This document shows positions 50,105 to 58,849 of a DNA stretch of 64,000 nucleotides, piece after piece. Within the stretch, counting starts at the first letter, position 1. The number at the start of each line of letters is the position of its first letter. The DNA lies in NCBI RefSeq assembly GCF_030409755.1, contig NZ_JAUFQE010000002.1, positions 2,232,001-2,296,000 of the forward strand, written 5' to 3'. The translations under genes were made by a program, and so were the position numbers. The stretch is from Vibrio lentus. GTDB lineage: Bacteria; Pseudomonadota; Gammaproteobacteria; Enterobacterales; Vibrionaceae. Under the pieces are notes generated by a model. It worked only from the letters and a program-made list of their open reading frames with translations. It was not told the DNA's origin and ran no database searches.

Positions 50105-50136
50105 AAAGGGTTAATGTGAAAGCATTAGCCCTTTTT
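50105..50136 (+). terminator. Terminator of the small lipoprotein gene
   Basis: AAAGGGTTAATG/CATTAGCCCTTT stem (one G-U) with loop TGAAAG, then five T. Confidence 0.9.
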
Positions 50137-50182
50137 ATTACCCGCTCTTTAATTACTCAGATAGCTAACTTTCAAACGTAAA

Positions 50183-50206
50183 AAAGGCTCCTAGATAGGA
50201 GCCTTT
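50183..50206 (-). terminator. Distal terminator hairpin
   Basis: AAAGGCTCCTA/TAGGAGCCTTT perfect 11-bp arms around a two-to-three-base loop, with a six-T run on the minus side. Probably a backup stop for minus-strand glyA transcripts. Confidence 0.7.
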
Positions 50207-50282
50207 CAAATCGTATTTTTCAATCAAATAGCTTTAGTTCAAGGAAAAGGCGCGGAGTTTTCAGCACCTTTCCCTAAAACAA

Positions 50283-50306
50283 AAAGGGACTCAATGAGCC
50301 CCTTTA
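50283..50306 (-). terminator. glyA terminator
   Basis: AAAGGGGCTCATTGAGTCCCTTT hairpin on the minus strand, followed by TTGTTTTAG, downstream of glyA and of the ERIC-like element. Confidence 0.75.
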
Positions 50307-50320
50307 AAAGTATTTTCACA

Positions 50321-50402
50321 GTAGTCGTTTGAAATTCTAGGAGAGCACGCGGAGCTTACGGATGTAAGTGAGCATGCTCGACAACGAAGTTCAAATTACT
50401 AC
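50321..50402. repeat. ERIC-like palindromic element in the glyA 3' region
   Basis: An 82-bp imperfect palindrome. The core GGAGCTTAC-GGAT-GTAAGTGAG (50351-50371) matches the diagnostic ERIC core (GGAGCTTAC...GTAAGTGA). Outer arms GTAGT/ACTAC and TTTGAAATTC/GAAGTTCAAA are near-complementary. It is shorter than the 127-bp enterobacterial ERIC and is probably a short variant as found in vibrios. Such elements are non-autonomous and fold as RNA. Here it would lie in the 3' UTR of glyA, just past its stop. Confidence 0.78.
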
Positions 50403-50411
50403 GAAGAAAAA

Positions 50412-51662
50412 TTAAGCGTAAACAGGTAGACGCTTACAAATTTCTAATACTTTTGCTTTTGTCGCTTCGATAACAGACTCATCGCCCATGTTATCAAGGA
50501 TGTCACACATCCAGCCAGCAAGAGCTTTCGCGTCTGCTTCTGAGAAACCACGACGAGTAATAGAAGGAGAACCGATACGGATACCAGACGTAACGAACGG
50601 GCTACGCGGGTCGTTTGGTACTGAGTTCTTGTTAACTGTAATGTTAGCTGAACCTAGTGCTGCATCTGCTTCTTTACCTGTGATGTCTTTGTCGATTAGG
50701 TCAACTAGGAACAGGTGGTTCTCTGTAGAACCTGAAACGATGTTGTAACCGCGTGCTAGGAATTCAGCAACCATTGCTTTTGCGTTAGCCACTACGCGAG
50801 CTTGGTATTCTTTGAATTCTGGCTCAAGAGCTTCTTTGAACGCTACAGCTTTACCGGCGATAACGTGCATTAGAGGGCCACCTTGACCGCCTGGGAATAC
50901 TGCTGAGTTCAGCTTCTTGTAAAGATCTTCACCTTCGTTAGAAAGGATAAGACCACCACGAGGACCAGCAAGCGTTTTGTGCGTTGTTGTTGTAACAACG
51001 TGAGCGTGTGGAACTGGGTTAGGGTAAACACCTGCAGCGATAAGACCAGCAACGTGCGCCATATCTACGAAGAAGTAAGCGCCTACTTTGTCAGCGATTT
51101 CACGCATGCGCTTCCAATCACAAACTTGAGAGTAAGCTGAGAAACCGCCGATGATCATCTTAGGCTTGTGCTCGATAGCTAGCGCTTCCATCTCTTCGTA
51201 ATCGATTTGACCCGCTTCATCGATACCGTAAGGAATGATGTTGTAAAGCTTACCAGAGAAGTTTACTGGAGAACCGTGAGTTAGGTGACCACCGTGCGCT
51301 AGGCTCATACCAAGAACTGTATCGCCAGCGTTTAGTAGTGCCATGTATACAGCGTTGTTCGCTTGAGAACCTGAGTGAGGCTGTACGTTCGCGTATTGCG
51401 CGCCAAATAGTTCACATGCACGTTCGATTGCTAGTGTTTCAACTTTATCTACGAACTCACAACCACCGTAGTAACGCTTACCTGGGTAGCCTTCAGCGTA
51501 TTTGTTTGTAAGTTGAGAACCTTGAGCTTCCATTACACGTGGGCTTGTGTAGTTTTCTGAAGCGATAAGTTCGATGTGCTCTTCCTGACGAAGAGTTTCT
51601 TCTTGGATAGCTGCGAATAGATCCGCATCGTAATCAGCAATGTTCATGTCACGCTTAAGCAT
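50412..51662 (-). CDS. glyA: Serine hydroxymethyltransferase
   Basis: 416 residues. A PLP enzyme that interconverts serine plus tetrahydrofolate and glycine plus methylene-THF, the main source of one-carbon units. [41 protein letters not shown] is the standard N-terminus. The PLP lysine lies in [20 protein letters not shown], and the [14 protein letters not shown] motif is intact. Good AGGAG ribosome-binding site. A PurR-like operator lies upstream, and an ERIC-like element and terminators downstream. Confidence 0.98.
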   Translation of the reverse strand: MLKRDMNIADYDADLFAAIQEETLRQEEHIELIASENYTSPRVMEAQGSQLTNKYAEGYPGKRYYGGCEFVDKVETLAIERACELFGAQYANVQPHSGSQANNAVYMALLNAGDTVLGMSLAHGGHLTHGSPVNFSGKLYNIIPYGIDEAGQIDYEEMEALAIEHKPKMIIGGFSAYSQVCDWKRMREIADKVGAYFFVDMAHVAGLIAAGVYPNPVPHAHVVTTTTHKTLAGPRGGLILSNEGEDLYKKLNSAVFPGGQGGPLMHVIAGKAVAFKEALEPEFKEYQARVVANAKAMVAEFLARGYNIVSGSTENHLFLVDLIDKDITGKEADAALGSANITVNKNSVPNDPRSPFVTSGIRIGSPSITRRGFSEADAKALAGWMCDILDNMGDESVIEATKAKVLEICKRLPVYA

Positions 51663-51719
51663 CTGTATCTCCTGACTCAGATTGTACTGAAAGTTTCAAA
51701 AAAACCACACAACGACCGA

Positions 51720-51735
51720 AAGCAAACGTTTCCGT
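51720..51735. promoter_or_regulatory. Candidate PurR operator upstream of glyA
   Basis: AAGCAAACGTTTCCGT against the PurR consensus ACGCAAACGTTTNCGT: the CAAACGTTT core is exact. It lies 58 bp upstream of glyA, which is PurR-repressed in E. coli. Confidence 0.7.
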
Positions 51736-52009
51736 CACCGTTTTGATGTGACGCATTCTACATAATTTGATCTAGGTCATAAAGAGCTAATTGCAATTTT
51801 ATCATGCAGTTTTTTCATAATCACATATAAGATTCATCATGGTTATTAAGCATATCCAACCAAAGATGACGCTTACTGTCAATTTTACGATTTACACCCT
51901 GTAAAACGCAGATTACATAGGTTTACCTTAATTTTGCCCCTCTAGCTACCGAAAGCTAAAGTTTTTCTCTACTATACACGCCTTTATTGGTTAGGTAATT
52001 ATAAAAACG
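51736..52009. other. glyA/YitT-gene divergent intergenic region
   Basis: The rest of the 347-bp gap between two divergent genes. AT-rich, presumably holding both promoters. I see no clear promoter hexamers, RNA gene or small ORF. Confidence 0.4.
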
Positions 52010-52612
52010 ATGGAAAAACACACACGCAAAGAAGATTGGGTAGCAATCCTCACTGGCACGTTTTTAGTGGCGTTAGGCGTATTCTTTTTACAGTCAGCAA
52101 ACCTGCTTACTGGTGGCACTACTGGCTTAGCTCTGCTTTTGAGTCAATTTACGCCAGTAACCTTTGGTATTCTGTACTTTATTGCGAACTGTCCATTCTA
52201 TCTATTGGCATGGAAACGATTTGGCCGTCACTTCGCAATAAGCAGTGCCATCTCTGGAGCTTTAGTGTCTGTATTTGCCGACCATTTATACTTGGTGATT
52301 TCGTTAGACGTTCATAATGAAATTTACTGTGCAGTCGCTGGCGGCTTGTTAATGGGCTTAGGCATGTTGATCTTGTTCCGTCATCGTTCAAGCTTGGGTG
52401 GCTTCAACGTATTGTGTCTGTTCATTCAAGATCGCTACGGTATCTCAGTAGGCAAAACCCAAATGGCCATTGATGCCTGTATTCTGTTTGCATCCTTCTT
52501 CTTCGTATCGCCTTGGGTGATTGCAGTCTCTGTATTAGGCACCGCGGTATTGAACATCGTATTGGCAATGAATCACAAACCGACTCGTTATTCCGTGAAC
52601 TACGCGTCTTAA
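52010..52612 (+). CDS. YitT family membrane protein
   Basis: 200 residues with five to six transmembrane helices. DWVAILTGTFLVALGVFFLQSANLLTGGTTGLALLLSQ and HRSSLGGFNVLCLFIQDRYGISVGKTQMAIDA carry the repeated G-G-x-x-G motifs of the YitT/DUF161 family. It lacks the C-terminal DUF2179 domain of the long forms. Function unknown, perhaps a transporter. Divergent from glyA. Confidence 0.87.
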   Translation: MEKHTRKEDWVAILTGTFLVALGVFFLQSANLLTGGTTGLALLLSQFTPVTFGILYFIANCPFYLLAWKRFGRHFAISSAISGALVSVFADHLYLVISLDVHNEIYCAVAGGLLMGLGMLILFRHRSSLGGFNVLCLFIQDRYGISVGKTQMAIDACILFASFFFVSPWVIAVSVLGTAVLNIVLAMNHKPTRYSVNYAS

Positions 52613-52633
52613 TACCAATCACCCTATGAATTA

Positions 52634-52663
52634 CTAGCTGTTTTTAATAACAAAAACAGCTAG
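52634..52663. terminator. Perfect 12-bp hairpin after the YitT gene
   Basis: CTAGCTGTTTTT/AAAAACAGCTAG with loop AATAAC, 21 bp past the stop codon. Terminator-like; T-runs lie inside the stem rather than after it. It ends 31 bp before the next gene. Confidence 0.6.
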
Positions 52664-52694
52664 AATTTAGGTTTTATAAACCATCGCCTTTTCT

Positions 52695-54260
52695 ATGCAA
52701 GATTACCTCTCTAGCGCCAAAGACCAACAAGCCTCTATTTATATTGAAGGCTTGGAATTCAACCCCAACACACGAGTCTTAAGCTGCGACGAGCAGGTCA
52801 TTGATTTAGAACCTCGTTCTATCGAGCTCTTAGAGTTATTTCTTACCAGCGTTGGTCAGCCGCTCGCTGCCGAGCACATCATTGAATCTGTCTGGCAAAG
52901 TAACTTCATTTCCAAAAATGTTCTTACTAACCGAATCAGCACCTTACGTTCAGTACTTCAAAAATATCTCCCTGATAGCGACGCAACCAAAATATTGGTG
53001 ACTTACCCGCGCAAGGGCTATTTCCTTAACCCCAGCTCAATTAGCTTTGCCACAGGCTCCCCTGATACCGCAGCGGATGATGCCGTAATAGAACCTCCAA
53101 CCAGTAAAAAAGGGGACGGCTCCAATCCAGTTAACCCTTGGCTTGTTGTGGTGTCTTTGGCTTTGCTGATCAGCACTGCGGTAATGGGTTATATGCTTTG
53201 GCAATCTTCGACTCGAGCTTCCGAAGTCGAACGAGACCAACGATTGATTCCTAAGGTCGAACTTCTGCTGAATCGATTGGATGCCATTGGCGATAATTCC
53301 AGAAAATACCGAAAAGTCGTAAAAGCGTTGCTACTTCAACAGCAAATTGAATATGCCTACACCGATCTTGCCAATCAAGATGCGCCAAGCTACTTCCTTG
53401 ATCCTATAGATAGCTCTCCCTTCTTTCCGGGAGCCAAAAACATGCGTACCAGTGATTACCTGCTTAATATCCAGCTGAAGGATCAAGAAGTAGATAAACG
53501 TCTTATCGCTAAAATAAGCCTAATTTACCCAAACTCAGGGAAGCTAGCGTTTGGTGGGGTTTACTCTATTGATGTTAATAATATCAGCAGTAGCGTTATG
53601 GAGATCAACCGCGAGTTAGCTAACTACTTTGCTCTGCCCGCACCATTGCCTCCTGAATGGTCAGTCGACAACAACGAAATCAGCGAATTGCTGAGTGGAA
53701 AAACCATCACGTTTGATGGCATCAAACTCAACACCATGACTTCAACTCTGATTGCGCGACAACTTGCTCTATTTGAAACGGATCAGAAGAAGCTCATTGC
53801 CTTTACTAATCTTGTTCAAACTCGATTTAAGTTACTACCGGACGAGCTCAAACTGTGGCTTGGTATCATTCATTTCAAACTGAGAGACCTACAAACCGCA
53901 AAAGAATTCCTGACCAATACCTCAGGAAACTCTACGATCGAAAATGCGTTGGTTTATATGATGGTTTCTCACATTGCTTATAAGCAAGGCAACATGGAGA
54001 AGTTCCGCCTGAACTACATGGAGTCTCTGGTTGCGTTATTAAGAGTGGTTCCATCCGAAGATCTGTTCGCTCGACTATCTAAACCTGAATCCAAATCGAC
54101 CTGCCTACAACCTTGGAAGAGCTTGAAGCTAAGCGTTAAAGAGCCTCTGATCATAAAACAGTGGGAAAGCTTAATGCTTAATTACTGCACGGCTGTTGGG
54201 CAACAGATTTCAGGACAAAATAAAAAACCTTTTAAAATAAATAACTTAAATATAAATTAA
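52695..54260 (+). CDS. ToxR/CadC-like transmembrane transcriptional regulator
   Basis: 521 residues. The N-terminal OmpR-type winged helix (about 12-110) has FNPNTRVLSCDEQVIDLEPRSIELLELFL, VGQPLAAEHIIESVWQSNFISKNVLTNRISTLRSVL and ILVTYPRKGYFL, typical of ToxR/CadC regulators. A low-complexity linker and one transmembrane helix (about 149-168, PWLVVVSLALLISTAVMGYML) follow, then a large periplasmic domain of about 350 residues with a helical, TPR-like C-terminal part (FKLLPDELKLWLGIIHFKLRDLQTAKEFL). The DNA-binding part stays in the cytoplasm while the periplasmic part would sense a signal. It is immediately followed by a lipoprotein gene 102 bp on, a possible target or partner. Confidence 0.83.
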   Translation: MQDYLSSAKDQQASIYIEGLEFNPNTRVLSCDEQVIDLEPRSIELLELFLTSVGQPLAAEHIIESVWQSNFISKNVLTNRISTLRSVLQKYLPDSDATKILVTYPRKGYFLNPSSISFATGSPDTAADDAVIEPPTSKKGDGSNPVNPWLVVVSLALLISTAVMGYMLWQSSTRASEVERDQRLIPKVELLLNRLDAIGDNSRKYRKVVKALLLQQQIEYAYTDLANQDAPSYFLDPIDSSPFFPGAKNMRTSDYLLNIQLKDQEVDKRLIAKISLIYPNSGKLAFGGVYSIDVNNISSSVMEINRELANYFALPAPLPPEWSVDNNEISELLSGKTITFDGIKLNTMTSTLIARQLALFETDQKKLIAFTNLVQTRFKLLPDELKLWLGIIHFKLRDLQTAKEFLTNTSGNSTIENALVYMMVSHIAYKQGNMEKFRLNYMESLVALLRVVPSEDLFARLSKPESKSTCLQPWKSLKLSVKEPLIIKQWESLMLNYCTAVGQQISGQNKKPFKINNLNIN

Positions 54261-54306
54261 GATTTTATGTAACTTCGTTTTTTGCCCTATTTACTCTTCA
54301 AACAAT

Positions 54307-54358
54307 AGCATTCCTAAAAACATCGAGCCCATCAAGGGCTTCCAACTTTAGGAATGTT
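54307..54358 (+). promoter_or_regulatory. SD-sequestering hairpin in the lipoprotein leader
   Basis: CATTCCTAAA (54309-54318) pairs perfectly with TTTAGGAATG (54347-54356), which contains the AGGA ribosome-binding site of the next gene. Wobble plus one further pair extend the stem to 12 bp, and an inner GAGCCC/GGGCTT stem-loop adds stability. It could act as an RNA thermometer or sRNA/protein-controlled switch (inference). Confidence 0.55.
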
Positions 54359-54362
54359 CAAC

Positions 54363-55271
54363 ATGAAAAAATCCATGACGCTGCTAACAGCTTCTCTCTT
54401 TGTTCTTTATGGTTGTGGCGGCGGAGGTGGTTCTTCTTCTGGTTCAACAGGTGGTAACAAAGGGCCAAGCAGTCAGGTTGACTACCCGATAGCGAACTCT
54501 GCATTTGCCCCTAAACCAGAAACAACATTGGGCTACTCATTTACCAAAGATGGTCAGGCTGAAGGTGTGATGACCATGAACTTCACACCTTTAAGCGGTG
54601 AAGTCATTATTGCAGGGCTAGAAGAAGAGACCGGCAATGAAGCGGTAGTTCAAGTGCTCAATGACCTCATCAATTACGGCACCACCGAATTTTATGTTTC
54701 TGAAGACATCATAACGAATGTTGAAGGTACACAAGAAGACGGTAGCATCTATTTTGTAGGCCCCGACCGCAGTCTACATGAGCTCACCAATGCCTACTTG
54801 ATTGGTAGCCAATACATCACAACCGTTATGCGCAGCAGCCCACTTTTCCGTTTAAAGGGTGCTGACGTAAAAGAGAGCAATCCAATCATTGATATCAGTG
54901 AAGAAGCCGTTTCATTGCAAGTGACGTTAGATGGCGAAGCAGTCGCTAACATGCTAAATGACTTTGAAGACCACTCATGGGTATCAAGCCTTCCAACTGA
55001 TGCTTCATGCCGAGTTACTTGGCAGCAAGAAATTAATGAAACAGGTGTACGTAAGAGTTTCACTGTTTCGGGTAAATCCATCGAAGCTGCGAATCTTACG
55101 GAAAAAAACACTTACTACATTGGATGTAATGGTATGGATTCAGCAGAGTTTGGCACATCATCGGAGCGCTGGTTCAACCCAAGCATCGGCTTAATTGAAC
55201 AAATTGACTTGATGTCTGTAGAGCAATCTAATATCGAAGAATCAGCAGCAAGACTGACCTCGATTAGCTAG
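54363..55271 (+). CDS. Lipoprotein with Gly/Ser linker, unknown function
   Basis: 302 residues. Signal peptide MKKSMTLLTASLFVLYG with lipobox LYGC, then a flexible GGGGGSSSGSTGGNKG tether and a globular domain of about 270 residues, acidic (AGLEEETGNEAVVQ), with two Cys (in ASCRVTWQQEIN and YIGCNGMDSAE) that could pair. No family recognised. The ATG at 54354 sits directly on the AGGA site; the ATG at 54363 is nine bases after it and is chosen. It follows a ToxR-like regulator gene and ends at a terminator, so it forms its own unit. Confidence 0.7.
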   Translation: MKKSMTLLTASLFVLYGCGGGGGSSSGSTGGNKGPSSQVDYPIANSAFAPKPETTLGYSFTKDGQAEGVMTMNFTPLSGEVIIAGLEEETGNEAVVQVLNDLINYGTTEFYVSEDIITNVEGTQEDGSIYFVGPDRSLHELTNAYLIGSQYITTVMRSSPLFRLKGADVKESNPIIDISEEAVSLQVTLDGEAVANMLNDFEDHSWVSSLPTDASCRVTWQQEINETGVRKSFTVSGKSIEAANLTEKNTYYIGCNGMDSAEFGTSSERWFNPSIGLIEQIDLMSVEQSNIEESAARLTSIS

Positions 55272-55328
55272 CCTTGACCTAGGTTAACTAAACCTAAGCT
55301 TAACCGAGGGCTAACCGCAAACAATAAA

Positions 55329-55357
55329 AAAGGCTTTGGGAGCACTCCAAAGCCTTT
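55329..55357. terminator. Bidirectional terminator between the lipoprotein gene and treC
   Basis: AAAGGCTTTGG/CCAAAGCCTTT stem with a seven-base loop between convergent genes. Confidence 0.88.
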
Positions 55358-55416
55358 GTTCAAACCTAAATCTTTAGGGGGAACTGAGAATTAGGTTTAT
55401 TGAAATAGTAACGAGG

Positions 55417-57096
55417 CTAATCTTCAATCAAGATAATACGAGTCTCGTAAGGTCGTAGCACTTGGTGATGAGACGTAATTAAACTCTCGCTCACTTGATA
55501 ATTGGATAACAGGCTCTTAGCCTTCATCATCTCAAAACGCTCAGGTAAAACGCACTCGGTTTCTTCGCCATAATAGTTATTAATGCACAGCAGAGTTTGC
55601 CCTTCACTCTCACGAACATACGCAAAAATGGATGGGTGCTCAGGCAGAAGGTCTTGATAGCGACCATGAGTAATCACCGGTACTTGTTTACGTAACTCAA
55701 TCAAAGCCTTGTAGAAATAGAAAACAGAGCCTTTATCTTCGAGCGCTTGCTCAGCGTTGATCTCAGTGTAGTTATTCGCAACATCTAACCATGGCTGTGC
55801 TAGCGAAAAGCCAGCGTACGTCTCACTATTCCATTGCATTGGTGTACGGGAGTTATCACGAGATTTCTGCGCTAAGATCGTCATCATATCTTGATGAGCC
55901 ACACCATCACGGTTCACCATGATGTCGTACATATTGGTGCTCTCTACATCACGATACTGGCTGATCTCGGTGTAACCCGGGTTGGTCATGCCAATCTCTT
56001 CACCTTGATAGATATAAGGTGTGCCTTGCATCATGTGAACCGAGGCGGCAAGCATCTTGGCTGATTCAACGCGATATTGTTGATCGTTACCTAAGCGGCT
56101 CACGACTCTTGGTTGGTCATGGTTACACCAAAATAGCGCTCCCCACCCTTTGCCGTTCAAACCGGTTTGCCAATGATTGAAGATCGACTTGAGCTGTAAG
56201 AAATCAAATGGTGCATTGGTCCACTTCTCACCATTGGTGTAATCAACCTTAAGGTGGTGGAAGTTAAACACCATCGACAGTTCGCTGTTATCAATATTTG
56301 AGTACTGCTGACAATGTTCCAGTGTCGTTGAAGACATCTCACCAACCGTCACGCTGCCGTACTTCTGGAATACCGCTTCACTGATCTCTTTCAAATATTC
56401 ATGCACACGTGGGCCATCGGTATAGAAACGGCGACCATCACCAATATCATCATTCGGGAAATCTTGCTGCTTTGAAATCAGGTTAATCACGTCTAAGCGA
56501 AAACCATCAACGCCCTTCTCAGCCCAGAAGCTGATAACGTCTTTTACTTCTTCGCGTACAACTGGGTTCTCCCAATTCAGGTCGGCCTGTTCTTTCGCAA
56601 ATAAATGTAAGAAATATTGCCCAGTGGCCTCATCCATTTCCCAAGCATTACCACCAAACTTAGACTGCCAGTTAGTTGGTGCTTGACCGTTCACTGGATC
56701 TTTCCAGATGTAGTAGTCGCGGTATGGGCTGTTTTTGTCACCCAATGCAGACTGAAACCATGCATGCTCTGTTGAAGTATGATTGACGACAATATCCATC
56801 ACGATGCGGATGCCACGCTGGTGCGCTTCAGACAATAATAAGTCGAAGTCTTCCATGGTTCCGAATTGAGGGTTAATCGAGTAATAGTCTGAAATATCGT
56901 AACCATTGTCGATCATAGGTGACGCGTAAACTGGGGTTAACCAAATCGCATCCACACTCAAATGTTTAAGGTAATCCAGTTTCGAAATGATCCCTTTGAT
57001 ATCGCCAGTACCTTTGCTGCCACTGTCACAAAAGCTCTTTGGGTAGATTTGATAGATGGTTGCGGTTTTCCACCAGCTTTCATCATGTTCAGTCAT
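55417..57096 (-). CDS. treC: Trehalose-6-phosphate hydrolase
   Basis: 559 residues, GH13. It splits trehalose 6-phosphate, made on uptake by TreB, into glucose and glucose 6-phosphate in the cytoplasm. Motifs: WWKTATIYQIYPKSFCDS, VMDIVVNHTSTEHAWF (region I), GFRLDVINLISK (nucleophilic Asp), VGEMSS (acid/base Glu) and FWCNHDQPRVVSRLG (transition-state Asp). Start at the ATG at 57096, which has AGAG seven bases before it; GTG 57111 and ATG 57102 are upstream alternatives. An intercistronic hairpin separates it from treB. Confidence 0.94.
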   Translation of the reverse strand: MTEHDESWWKTATIYQIYPKSFCDSGSKGTGDIKGIISKLDYLKHLSVDAIWLTPVYASPMIDNGYDISDYYSINPQFGTMEDFDLLLSEAHQRGIRIVMDIVVNHTSTEHAWFQSALGDKNSPYRDYYIWKDPVNGQAPTNWQSKFGGNAWEMDEATGQYFLHLFAKEQADLNWENPVVREEVKDVISFWAEKGVDGFRLDVINLISKQQDFPNDDIGDGRRFYTDGPRVHEYLKEISEAVFQKYGSVTVGEMSSTTLEHCQQYSNIDNSELSMVFNFHHLKVDYTNGEKWTNAPFDFLQLKSIFNHWQTGLNGKGWGALFWCNHDQPRVVSRLGNDQQYRVESAKMLAASVHMMQGTPYIYQGEEIGMTNPGYTEISQYRDVESTNMYDIMVNRDGVAHQDMMTILAQKSRDNSRTPMQWNSETYAGFSLAQPWLDVANNYTEINAEQALEDKGSVFYFYKALIELRKQVPVITHGRYQDLLPEHPSIFAYVRESEGQTLLCINNYYGEETECVLPERFEMMKAKSLLSNYQVSESLITSHHQVLRPYETRIILIED

Positions 57097-57182
57097 CGCC
57101 ATCTCTAACACTCACTTACCAGAAAATATAAATAAAAAATCACCATGCTTACATGGTCGAATAGCCGTTATAACTAAGAGAA

Positions 57183-57210
57183 AAGCGATGACTCAATTGA
57201 ATCATCGCTT
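57183..57210 (-). terminator. treB-treC intercistronic hairpin
   Basis: AAGCGATGA/TCATCGCTT perfect 9-bp stem with a ten-base loop, 11 bp past the treB stop, followed on the minus strand by TTTCTCTT. May protect or attenuate to tune treB over treC. Confidence 0.7.
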
Positions 57211-57220
57211 GTTAAATGCA

Positions 57221-58645
57221 TTACGCGTTGGCGGTTTCTAGCTCGCCTTTCATCTGTGCTCGTTTATAGAAGAACAATGTCAACGTTATCGGCAGTACAA
57301 CCGCCACCAGCATCGCGACTAAGTAAATCGACCAATATTGAGGTTGAATCGATAAGATGCCCGGTAAGCCACCAACACCGATACCATTCGCCATCACACC
57401 TGCACTACCACAGATTGCAGCCGCTGCGGCACTGCCGATCATTGCGCTCAGCATTGGGAATTTGTATTTAAGGTTGATGCCGTACATCGCTGGTTCCGTC
57501 ACACCTAAGTACGCAGAGATTGCCGCAGGTACCGAGATGTCTCGTTCGCCTTCGCGCTTACTCAAAATGATGATGCCGACAACCGCGGAAGCTTGTGCAA
57601 TGTTTGATAAAGCAATCAAAGGCCAGATTGGTGTGCCACCTAAGTCTTGCATCAGTTGTAGATCCACAGCGTTGGTTGTGTGGTGAATACCTGTAATAAC
57701 CAACGGTGCGTATAGGAAGCCAAAGACCACTGAACCAAGAATCGCGAAGTCACCTGTCATTGCCACTTTGGCAGCGAATGCCACACCATCGCCCAACATA
57801 CGCCCGAATGGACCAATAAAGGCGTGAGCCAGAATCACAGACAAGATAATCGAGACAAATGGCACGACAACAAGATACAGATAAGAAGGTACAATGCGCT
57901 TAAGGTTAGTCTCAATGAAGGCCAGAGCCACACCCGCTAACATCGCAGGGATCACCTGAGCTTGATAACCGACTTTCTCAATCACGAACAAACCAAAGTC
58001 CCACACCTCTGGTACCGATTTACCTATCATGTAAGCGTTCATCAGTTGTGGGGAAACCAAGGTCACACCGAGCGTGATGCCCAAAATAGGGGTTCCACCA
58101 AGTTTCTTAACCGTTGCCCAACACACACCAACTGGTAGGAAGAAGAAAATCGCTTCGCCAATCAACCATAAGAAAGAATGAACGGTTGCCCAGAACTGGC
58201 TGATCTCAACCAAGGTTTTGCCGTCGAACATGCGAATGTCGCCAATCACATTACGGAAACCAAGAATCAAACCACCAGTAATAATGGCAGGTAGCAGTGG
58301 TACGAAAATTTCGGCTAAATGGGAGATACCACGCTCAAGGAAATTCATATTTTGACGAGCAGCCAACTTCGCCTCATCTTTTGATGATGCATCTTTACCA
58401 GTTTGCTCAATAAGAAGTGCGTACACCTCATCAACCTCGGTGCCAATAACCACTTGGAATTGACCTGCGTTAGTAAAGCAACCTTTTACCAGCTTAAGCT
58501 TCTCTAATTCTGCTTTGTTCGCTTTTTCTGTATCATTCAATACAAAACGCAGTCGAGTCAGACAATGGCTGACACTCGCAATATTCTCTTTGCCACCGAC
58601 TAACTCGATAAGACGCGCAACGTCTTGCTTCGCTATCTTACTCAT
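57221..58645 (-). CDS. treB: PTS system trehalose-specific EIIBC component
   Basis: 474 residues. It imports trehalose and phosphorylates it to trehalose 6-phosphate. The N-terminal EIIB has ASVSHCLTRLRFVLND with the phosphorylated Cys. The EIIC domain (about 105-460, about ten helices) has GISHLAEIFVPLLPAIITGGLILGFRN and PAMYGINLKYKFPMLSAMIGSAAAA. No EIIA domain is fused or adjacent, so it needs the general glucose EIIA, as in E. coli. Start at the ATG at 58645 (MSKIAKQDVARLI) with a GGGG site. Confidence 0.96.
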   Translation of the reverse strand: MSKIAKQDVARLIELVGGKENIASVSHCLTRLRFVLNDTEKANKAELEKLKLVKGCFTNAGQFQVVIGTEVDEVYALLIEQTGKDASSKDEAKLAARQNMNFLERGISHLAEIFVPLLPAIITGGLILGFRNVIGDIRMFDGKTLVEISQFWATVHSFLWLIGEAIFFFLPVGVCWATVKKLGGTPILGITLGVTLVSPQLMNAYMIGKSVPEVWDFGLFVIEKVGYQAQVIPAMLAGVALAFIETNLKRIVPSYLYLVVVPFVSIILSVILAHAFIGPFGRMLGDGVAFAAKVAMTGDFAILGSVVFGFLYAPLVITGIHHTTNAVDLQLMQDLGGTPIWPLIALSNIAQASAVVGIIILSKREGERDISVPAAISAYLGVTEPAMYGINLKYKFPMLSAMIGSAAAAAICGSAGVMANGIGVGGLPGILSIQPQYWSIYLVAMLVAVVLPITLTLFFYKRAQMKGELETANA

Positions 58646-58716
58646 ACTACCCCACCCTGGTTTCATTCAATTACTCATCTAAACCATGCAGCTATAACCA
58701 CTCGGATTCAGATTTA

Positions 58717-58730
58717 TGGGAACATTCCCA
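58717..58730. promoter_or_regulatory. TreR operator 1
   Basis: TGGGAACATTCCCA, a perfect palindrome except at the centre, matching the GGGAACGTTCCC TreR operator. It lies 72 bp upstream of treB. Confidence 0.85.
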
Positions 58731-58771
58731 ATTACGATTATTATAATGCCCACATGAATGATAAATTAAAA

Positions 58772-58785
58772 TGGGAACAGTCCCA
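58772..58785. promoter_or_regulatory. TreR operator 2
   Basis: TGGGAACAGTCCCA, the second copy, 55 bp (centre to centre) from operator 1. A TATAAT-like -10 for treB lies between them (58739-58746, minus strand), so the pair brackets the promoter and could form a repression loop. Confidence 0.83.
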
Positions 58786-58849
58786 TTAATTGAAAGAGAT
58801 CACACTCTAATTTTAATCTAAGCGGTTCAATTTCGCTTGATTGAGTGGA

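Noticed and set aside
52179..52622. Open frames antisense to the YitT gene
   Set aside because: No homology or ribosome-binding sites; sense frame has a clear membrane protein family.
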